From the NCBI GenBank assembly GCA_900316505.1, contig ONDH01000013.1, positions 1 through 64,000 of the forward strand: 64,000 nucleotides of DNA, given 5' to 3'. Under the pieces are notes generated by a model. That model searched no databases, was not told the DNA's origin, and saw nothing but the letters and a program-made list of their open reading frames with translations. The stretch is from an uncultured Prevotellaceae bacterium (GTDB taxonomy: Bacteria > Bacteroidota > Bacteroidia > Bacteroidales > Bacteroidaceae). Of the stretch, positions 59,801 through 64,000 are shown one piece after another. The first letter of the stretch is position 1; the number at the start of each line of letters is the position of its first letter. The translations under genes and the position numbers were made by a program.

Positions 59801-60823
59801 AATGGTTACATGGGCACGGGTATTGGTTTGAATCTGACTTCTATGCTGGTGCGTCTGCATAAAGGCTCCATTATGGTGGAGGACAATCCGGAAGGGAAGG
59901 GCACTTCGTTTATCATTAATATGCCAATGGGAGATGATTCATTGCGGTCAATAAAGCCTGAAGCGATTACAAACATTGTGGACGGTATGGATACTGCCAA
60001 TGTGGACACCGAAGACTTGCTGATGGTTGGGAAACCTGCTGAGTCGCACAGCAAGCGGGCTTTGTTGGTAGAGGATGATGAAGCGATACGACAGTATGTG
60101 GAGGGTGAATTGTCTTCAGACATGTCTATGCACATGTGTGGCAATGGACAGGAAGCGTGGGATTATATCGTGTCGCATCCGGGTAAGGTTGATATCGTAG
60201 TGAGTGATATCATGATGCCTGTGATGGACGGCATGACGCTGTGTCAGAAACTGAAGTCCAATTTCAACACCAATCATATTCCTGTCGTGCTGATTACAGC
60301 TTTGGGCAGCGATGCAGACCGTATCGCCGGCATCTCCAATGGCGCAGATGCATACGTGTCCAAGCCTTTCAATATAGACGTGCTTCGTACGACCATCTTG
60401 CAGCTGTTGAAGACTCGCCAAGTTCTGCAAGGCAAATTCAAGAGCGACAAGCAGCAAGAGGAGAACATAGACAAAGTGGAAATGGTGTCTCCAGATGAGC
60501 ACCTGATGAAGCGTGTAATGAAGGTGATAAACGAGAACATGGATAATCCAGAACTCTCTGTTGAGATTATTGCAGACAAGGTGGGTATCAGCCGCGTACA
60601 TTTCTATCGTAAGATGAAGGATCTGACGGGACAGTCACCTCGTGATTTCGTCAAGTATGTGCGTCTGAAGGAAGCTGCACGCATGCTGGAAGACAAGGAC
60701 TATGACATCACTGGTGTCAGCATCGCAACGGGATTCAAATCCCTTTCTGCATTCTCCACCAGTTTCAAGGCGCTGTATGGCCTGACTCCTACCGAGTGGA
60801 TGAAAAAGTCAGAGAAGAATTGA
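56816..60823 (+). CDS. Hybrid two-component system regulator (HTCS), XynR-like
   Basis: Membrane sensor and transcription factor in one chain. From 56816 it has 1335 residues: signal sequence (1-21), about 14 two-component-regulator propeller repeats (about 25-650; e.g. 'NIWVTTQNGLNRYDG'), a Y_Y_Y domain (about 670-765), one membrane helix (about 773-797), histidine kinase with His828 in 'NISHEIRTPM' and ATP-binding 'NLLSNAFKFTPDGG' and 'GTGIGLNLT', a receiver with Asp1131 in 'VVSDIMMPVMDG', and a C-terminal AraC-type HTH (about 1230-1335, 'VGISRVHFYRKMKDLTGQSP'). Its xylan-gene setting resembles XynR of Prevotella; the inducer and target sites are not proven. Confidence 0.95.
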   Translation: MKFHLLTLLYFVLGTLGLGAQNVMFFSSKQGLSNSRVRNLTEDSLHNIWVTTQNGLNRYDGVKMNVYRHEIGNPSSLCYDESTFVFEYKKGTMLIGTGAGLQVFDYATNQFTDIPFIRSENDTVKARVVSINRLRKNRVIVCYAGYGNGELLKNKKGEFYTKRTEEFDIEGVGSIRLFDDPKGRTWIISGLGALFRKTPKGFHRYEGLRLLRKVCASSSGKVYAATYNNGFYVYDSAQDQFNLVASPDELGGAVQNLRTWTDGRLLLSTDGGGVRVYDEKLGRITLHVISVKDFDMATSNVMDAMYDSFGNAWAAVYMKGVVVKPINQSAFDYIGQNSIFKNTVGQNAVYALAKAMNPAPFTKGFWASVENDGLYLLAADGTASKHWNAETNPGMPHAFTTMLDAAPSTLLLGTFYDGLWQMKDGRFSCLTKDLNWIFEIREAAKKDCYWIASMGDGFYYYDYSTGKHIVYKPVQDSSSGAKVIGNPYVYTVLPVKDQLFVGTADGIIVCRTEEDGRILYQSTRIPGHSSIRHLALSADGAYIWAATNEGLQKIDCMSFTTRTYTVADGLPINSITSVCVDGDNLWVGTDFGLSCMDTRKETFTNFFMDDGLQDNEFSRGAAFALDGKLYFSGVGGITYFDTKEMKDWQGKERVLSLRFVDVLIDDKPIHQGDMSGSYAVLQGLINDCGRMDLCHTDNHFALELCVEGLSNQHVTYEYCIDGGKWMDQGGNSSRIIFDNLQPGTYHIKVRALALGAVSGERELIAVVHPAWYASVWAKVVYFLLFLALCWFVYEYVRRQVRLRHVMARNRQQRELNEARVQFFMNISHEIRTPMTLILAPLEKLIGRDKDPERQKNYQLMKQNSNRILRLINQMMDVRKIEQGKFLLDYHPVELVDFIQNIYDVFVTNAQSRDITYEFVHNMDSMPVYVDPDNMDKIVMNLLSNAFKFTPDGGKIILQLTGKDTEFEIKVTDSGVGIPDDEKKKVFERFYSAKHQNGYMGTGIGLNLTSMLVRLHKGSIMVEDNPEGKGTSFIINMPMGDDSLRSIKPEAITNIVDGMDTANVDTEDLLMVGKPAESHSKRALLVEDDEAIRQYVEGELSSDMSMHMCGNGQEAWDYIVSHPGKVDIVVSDIMMPVMDGMTLCQKLKSNFNTNHIPVVLITALGSDADRIAGISNGADAYVSKPFNIDVLRTTILQLLKTRQVLQGKFKSDKQQEENIDKVEMVSPDEHLMKRVMKVINENMDNPELSVEIIADKVGISRVHFYRKMKDLTGQSPRDFVKYVRLKEAARMLEDKDYDITGVSIATGFKSLSAFSTSFKALYGLTPTEWMKKSEKN

Positions 60824-60852
60824 AATGAGGAAACCAAGCAGAAATAGGGGCA

Positions 60853-60945
60853 AACAAAAAGCGCCCGTTCTCACGAATGGGCGCTTTCTCGACTAATTAA
60901 CTAACTAACTAATTATTAACCTATTTATGCTTTACTAACTTTTTT
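60853..60945 (-). ncRNA. Predicted small RNA, copy 3
   Basis: Minus-strand -7 box TACCTTTG (60959-60952), body about 68 nt, hairpin (60884-60861) with 10-bp arms, GUGA loop and a U run (60860-60856). It shares 'CAGAAAAAAGTTAGTAAA' and 'ATAAATAGGTTA' words with copy 2. On the minus strand the stem has one A-C mismatch where the plus strand has G-U, so strand support from the stem is weaker here. The hairpin could equally serve as the HTCS terminator on the plus strand. Confidence 0.5.
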
Positions 60946-61343
60946 CTGATGCAAAGGTACGGAGTTTTCAAGAGGCGGACTTTCTTTCATGTGCCAATTG
61001 TTTCTTCAAATGTCACCACCCCATATTTTCTTTAAATGTAACAAAATTGAAAGAAATATGTATCATTCTCCAATCCTATATAAGTAATTATGTATGTTAT
61101 TTTAACACAATTGGCATGGGAGGTGGTTTAACTTGAAGAAAATGAGTAAGAAATGGTGGTGTGTGGGGTTGGTTTGAAATAAGACAACGACTGGTGATGA
61201 GGAAACATAATTTACCATCAATTGAAACAAGAACGGGGCGTTTTTCTGCGTTTTCCCGAGAATTAATATACTCCACCTCAAGGTGTGAGAATCGTTTTGA
61301 TGATAAAATAATGATACTTTTTGGTGTTTTCTAAAATAGTTTG

Positions 61344-61351
61344 TAACTTTG
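61344..61351 (+). promoter_or_regulatory. -7 promoter box TAACTTTG for GH51 gene
   Basis: TAACTTTG, 22 bp upstream of the ATG at 61374. The GTAACATG direct repeat was not found at the matching upstream positions. The rest of the 60,950-61,340 gap is A/T-rich with no supported gene. Confidence 0.65.
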
Positions 61352-61373
61352 TAATCGTTCAACACTCACTGAA

Positions 61374-63851
61374 ATGGTGAATAAAAATAGTAGAAATATG
61401 AAATGTAAACACTTTTTTCTTAGCGTCTGCTGTGCCTTCTTGGGTTTATCCGTTCAGGCACAAGTGACAATTGATGTTGATGCCCAACAAAGAGGTCCGA
61501 AAGTGAGCCCTATGCTTTATGGCATCTTCTACGAAGACATTAACCATGCTGCCGATGGTGGTCTTTATGCAGAGCTGATACGCAATCGCTCGTTTGAAGA
61601 CGGACCACGTTATGGTGCTCCCGCTGACATGCAGGGGTGGTCAACGTATGCTCCAACTCCGTCGCAACTAACGGCTAAGCTGATTCAGCCTTCAAAAAAA
61701 ACGCCTTTGCTTAATGCCGTGCAACACAACGCTCTTGAACTGGACATCAAAGCTTCATCGTCTGTTCCTGTACTATTGGTGAATAAGGGCTATTGGGGCA
61801 TCAATGCTGTTCAAGGTCGCACTTATCGTTTGTCTTTTTGGGCTAAGACCTTAAACTATAAGGGTACACTGAAGGCAATGCTTGCCTCGGAAAAGGGTGC
61901 GCAACCCTATGCCGAGACTGTCATCAACGAGTTTGCTTCTGGTAAAGCAAAAGGCTGGACAAAGTATGAGGCTACATTTACAGCCAATGATAATGACCCC
62001 CAAGCACAGTTCATTTTCGTATTTGATGGCGTGGGGCAAGTGCAGTTGGATATGGTGAGCCTCTTCCCTCCGACATTCAAGAATCGTGAGAATGGTATGA
62101 GACCTGACCTTGCCAATATGTTGTGGCAGATGCATCCGAAGTTCATGCGCTTTCCAGGTGGTTGTTTCGTCGAAGGGCAGGAGAGTCCAGATAATGCATT
62201 CCGTTGGGAGCGCACCATTGGTCCTATAGAGGAACGTGAGGGACATTGGAATGTGAACTGGGGTTACCGCACGACTGATGGTTTAGGCTATCACGAATAT
62301 CTGCAGCTGGCGGAAGATTTGGGTGCTAAGCCGCTCTTTGTGGTGAATGTGGGTTTGTGGCATGGGGGAATGACTCCTTATGACAGCATTCAGCCTTGGA
62401 TTGACGAGTGTTTGAATGCCATAGAGTATGCGAATGGCCCTATCACCTCAAAGTATGGTGCTATGCGTGCTAAGAACGGGCATCCGGAACCCTTCGGGCT
62501 GGAGTATTTGGAAGTGGGTAACGAGAACAACCAACCCGATCCACGTCAGCAGAGTGACCATTACTATGAGCGCTATGAGCAGTTCTACAAGGCTATCCGT
62601 GCCAAGTACCCGGAGATGAAAATCATTGGTAATGTCGTGGCTTGGGGTGACGATAATCCCAAGTGGAACTCTACATTGCCAGTTGACTTGCTGGATGAGC
62701 ACTACTACCGTTCGCCTGATTGGTTTGCCGGTGCTTTCCATAAATACGACAGCTATGACCGTCGTGGTCCGAAGATTTATGTGGGCGAATACGCAGTGAC
62801 CAACGGATTCGGAAATCTGGGCAACATGAATGCAGCCTTGGGCGAGGCTGTTTATATGATGGGCATGGAGAACAACTCCGATGTGGTGGAACTGGCATCT
62901 TATGCACCCATTTTCGTCAACGAGAATGATGCGAGATGGCGTCCCGACATGATACGTTTTTCATCGAGCCGTGTTATGGGAACCCCTTCGTATTATGTAC
63001 AGCAACTCATGCCGCAACACATCGGCACACAGGTGGTGAAGGTGGCGCAGAATGACCCCTACAAGGGACAGATTCGCAAATCGTTGACACCAAAGCAGAG
63101 TCGTGTGGGATTCGGAACATGGGGCACGCGTGCCTCGTTCGAGACATCCAAGGATGTTGACTATGTCTATGGCGATTGGCAGAAGGACGGTAACGTCGTG
63201 CGTCAGACCGGTCGCAAGGAAGCCACTCTCTGCATTGAAAAGGATGTCATCAGCAGTGACCACTACACTTGCAAGTTCCGTGCCCGCAAAGAAGAGGGTG
63301 CTGAGGGATTCCTCATTATATTTAATTATGTGGACGAAAAGAATTATTGTTGGCTCAATTTTGGTGGATGGGGCAACACGCAACATGCCATCGAGCAAAT
63401 CAGCAATGGGGGTAAGTTGCAGGCTGCTGGTAAGCGCGGAAGAGTGGAACAAGGACGTTGGTATGACATCACTCTGCAGGTTGCGGGCGACAGCGTGAAG
63501 GCTTGGCTCGACAATGAACTGGTCTTTGACACGGTTCTGAAGCAGGATGACACGAAGGGTGTATTCTCTTCTGCCACTATTGATGAAAACACCGGTGAGC
63601 TCATCGTGAAAGTGGCGAATACGGGTGATATGGCGACCACTGCCAACTTGAATCTGAAGAATTTTGTCCCCCGAAGTGCTCAGGTGGTGCGTCTGGCCGC
63701 CAACGATGGCATGGAAGAGAACACGCTGGATGCTCCCACTCATATCCATCCCGTAGAGCAATTGCTCTCTCCTGAAGGTAATAAAGTGCAGCTTGATGTG
63801 CCTCCTTACTCACTGAACATTGTCAGAATAAAAGGAAACGGCAAGGAATAG
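61374..63851 (+). CDS. GH51 alpha-L-arabinofuranosidase, secreted
   Basis: Predicted to release arabinofuranose from arabinoxylan or arabinan. 825 residues (ATG at 61398 is an alternative start); signal peptide ends 'SVQAQ'. Residues about 118-232 form a CBM4/9-like beta-sandwich ('RTYRLSFWAKTLNYKG'). The catalytic domain has 'FMRFPGGCFVEG', acid/base Glu384 in 'LEVGNENN' and nucleophile Glu472 in 'KIYVGEYAV'. Residues about 575-725 are a concanavalin/LamG-like insert ('GWGNTQHAIEQISNGGK'). No sorting-type tail. Located just after the HTCS and the third small-RNA candidate. Confidence 0.93.
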   Translation: MVNKNSRNMKCKHFFLSVCCAFLGLSVQAQVTIDVDAQQRGPKVSPMLYGIFYEDINHAADGGLYAELIRNRSFEDGPRYGAPADMQGWSTYAPTPSQLTAKLIQPSKKTPLLNAVQHNALELDIKASSSVPVLLVNKGYWGINAVQGRTYRLSFWAKTLNYKGTLKAMLASEKGAQPYAETVINEFASGKAKGWTKYEATFTANDNDPQAQFIFVFDGVGQVQLDMVSLFPPTFKNRENGMRPDLANMLWQMHPKFMRFPGGCFVEGQESPDNAFRWERTIGPIEEREGHWNVNWGYRTTDGLGYHEYLQLAEDLGAKPLFVVNVGLWHGGMTPYDSIQPWIDECLNAIEYANGPITSKYGAMRAKNGHPEPFGLEYLEVGNENNQPDPRQQSDHYYERYEQFYKAIRAKYPEMKIIGNVVAWGDDNPKWNSTLPVDLLDEHYYRSPDWFAGAFHKYDSYDRRGPKIYVGEYAVTNGFGNLGNMNAALGEAVYMMGMENNSDVVELASYAPIFVNENDARWRPDMIRFSSSRVMGTPSYYVQQLMPQHIGTQVVKVAQNDPYKGQIRKSLTPKQSRVGFGTWGTRASFETSKDVDYVYGDWQKDGNVVRQTGRKEATLCIEKDVISSDHYTCKFRARKEEGAEGFLIIFNYVDEKNYCWLNFGGWGNTQHAIEQISNGGKLQAAGKRGRVEQGRWYDITLQVAGDSVKAWLDNELVFDTVLKQDDTKGVFSSATIDENTGELIVKVANTGDMATTANLNLKNFVPRSAQVVRLAANDGMEENTLDAPTHIHPVEQLLSPEGNKVQLDVPPYSLNIVRIKGNGKE

Positions 63852-63888
63852 TTCTAACGGCTCTTGGGTAGTACACCTTAAAAAAACA

Positions 63889-63921
63889 AGTCACCTATAA
63901 ACGTTGATTTATAGGTGACTT
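63889..63921. terminator. Bidirectional intrinsic terminator
   Basis: AAGTCACCTATAA (63889-63901) and TTATAGGTGACTT (63909-63921) pair perfectly around a 7-nt loop, with an A run on the left and T-rich sequence on the right. It ends GH51 on the plus strand and the tRNA transcript on the minus strand. Confidence 0.85.
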
Positions 63922-63935
63922 TATTGATGCCAAAG

Positions 63936-64000
63936 TACCGGAAGCGGGGCTCGAACCCGCACGGGCGCAATGCCCAAGGGATTTTAAGTCCCTCGTGTCT
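63936..64000 (-). tRNA. tRNA-Leu (UAA), 3' part, cut by window end
   Basis: The minus strand shows the T-arm GCGGGTTCGAGCCCCGC, an acceptor 3' strand TTCCGGT plus discriminator A (63936), a long variable arm (TGGGCATTGCGCCC) and an anticodon loop CTTAAAA with anticodon TAA. The D-arm and 5' acceptor strand lie beyond 64000. CCA is not encoded. Confidence 0.92.

Noticed and set aside
61102..61365. 87-residue minus-strand open frame
   Set aside because: No domain; it overlaps the GH51 promoter and reads as A/T-rich chance sequence.

Overview
The window is a chromosomal stretch of a xylan- and pectin-degrading Bacteroidales bacterium, most like a rumen or gut Prevotella (Xylanibacter/Segatella group). 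Grounds are the Bacteroidetes -7 promoter box (TAnnTTTG) before many genes, a Bacteroidetes-type F-type ATP synthase operon that starts with beta-epsilon, a hybrid two-component regulator (HTCS), many secreted glycoside hydrolases, a C-terminal 'LxGRxV..GIYI.NGKKV' tail on secreted proteins, and a fused GH10 xylanase-CE1 esterase resembling Xyn10D-Fae1A of P. ruminicola. The species assignment is inference.

Layout. 1-1630: repeat-rich noncoding DNA, a predicted small RNA and the promoter of a large modular secreted protein (1631-4942). 5213-15750, minus strand: fhs, a giant PL11 rhamnogalacturonan lyase and a SNF2-family ATPase. 16120-18720: GH30 xylanase. 18717-25532, minus strand: complete ATP synthase operon atpD-C-B-E-F-H-A-G. 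26007-28725: GH36 alpha-galactosidase and a gamma-carbonic-anhydrase-like protein. 28972-31983: divergent M6-like protease and YARHG-domain protein. 32228-33616: esterase. 33738-35572: ECF sigma factor, probable anti-sigma factor and a periplasmic Spy-like protein. 35811-47085: esterase, GH115 alpha-glucuronidase, CotH-like kinase, GH95 and GH43. 47086-48825: a second repeat-rich noncoding stretch with a second predicted small RNA. 48826-63851: GH43, GH10-CE1, a 1196-residue modular secreted protein, the HTCS, a third predicted small RNA and GH51. The window ends inside a tRNA-Leu gene on the minus strand.

The enzymes fit stepwise breakdown of glucuronoarabinoxylan: GH30 and GH10 cut the backbone, CE1 esterases remove ester groups, GH115 removes (methyl)glucuronic acid, GH43 and GH51 remove arabinose or xylose, and GH95 and GH36 remove rarer caps. 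There is no SusC/SusD pair in the window.

The most novel signals are noncoding. (1) A direct repeat, GTAACATG twice at a 21-bp pitch, sits 36-37 bp upstream of the -7 box of four scattered genes (1631, GH30, CotH-like, 1196-aa protein), suggesting one regulon. (2) Three paralogous small-RNA candidates share a TAnnTTTG promoter, a body of similar length and a GUGA-capped terminator. (3) Short tandem repeats with a 7-bp unit lie between genes and also inside coding sequences (twice in atpG; in the SNF2 gene; in the CotH-like gene; in the anti-sigma gene; at the end of atpD). (4) A ~200-240 bp composite element with heptamer cores recurs in four or five intergenic positions, often directly after a stop codon.
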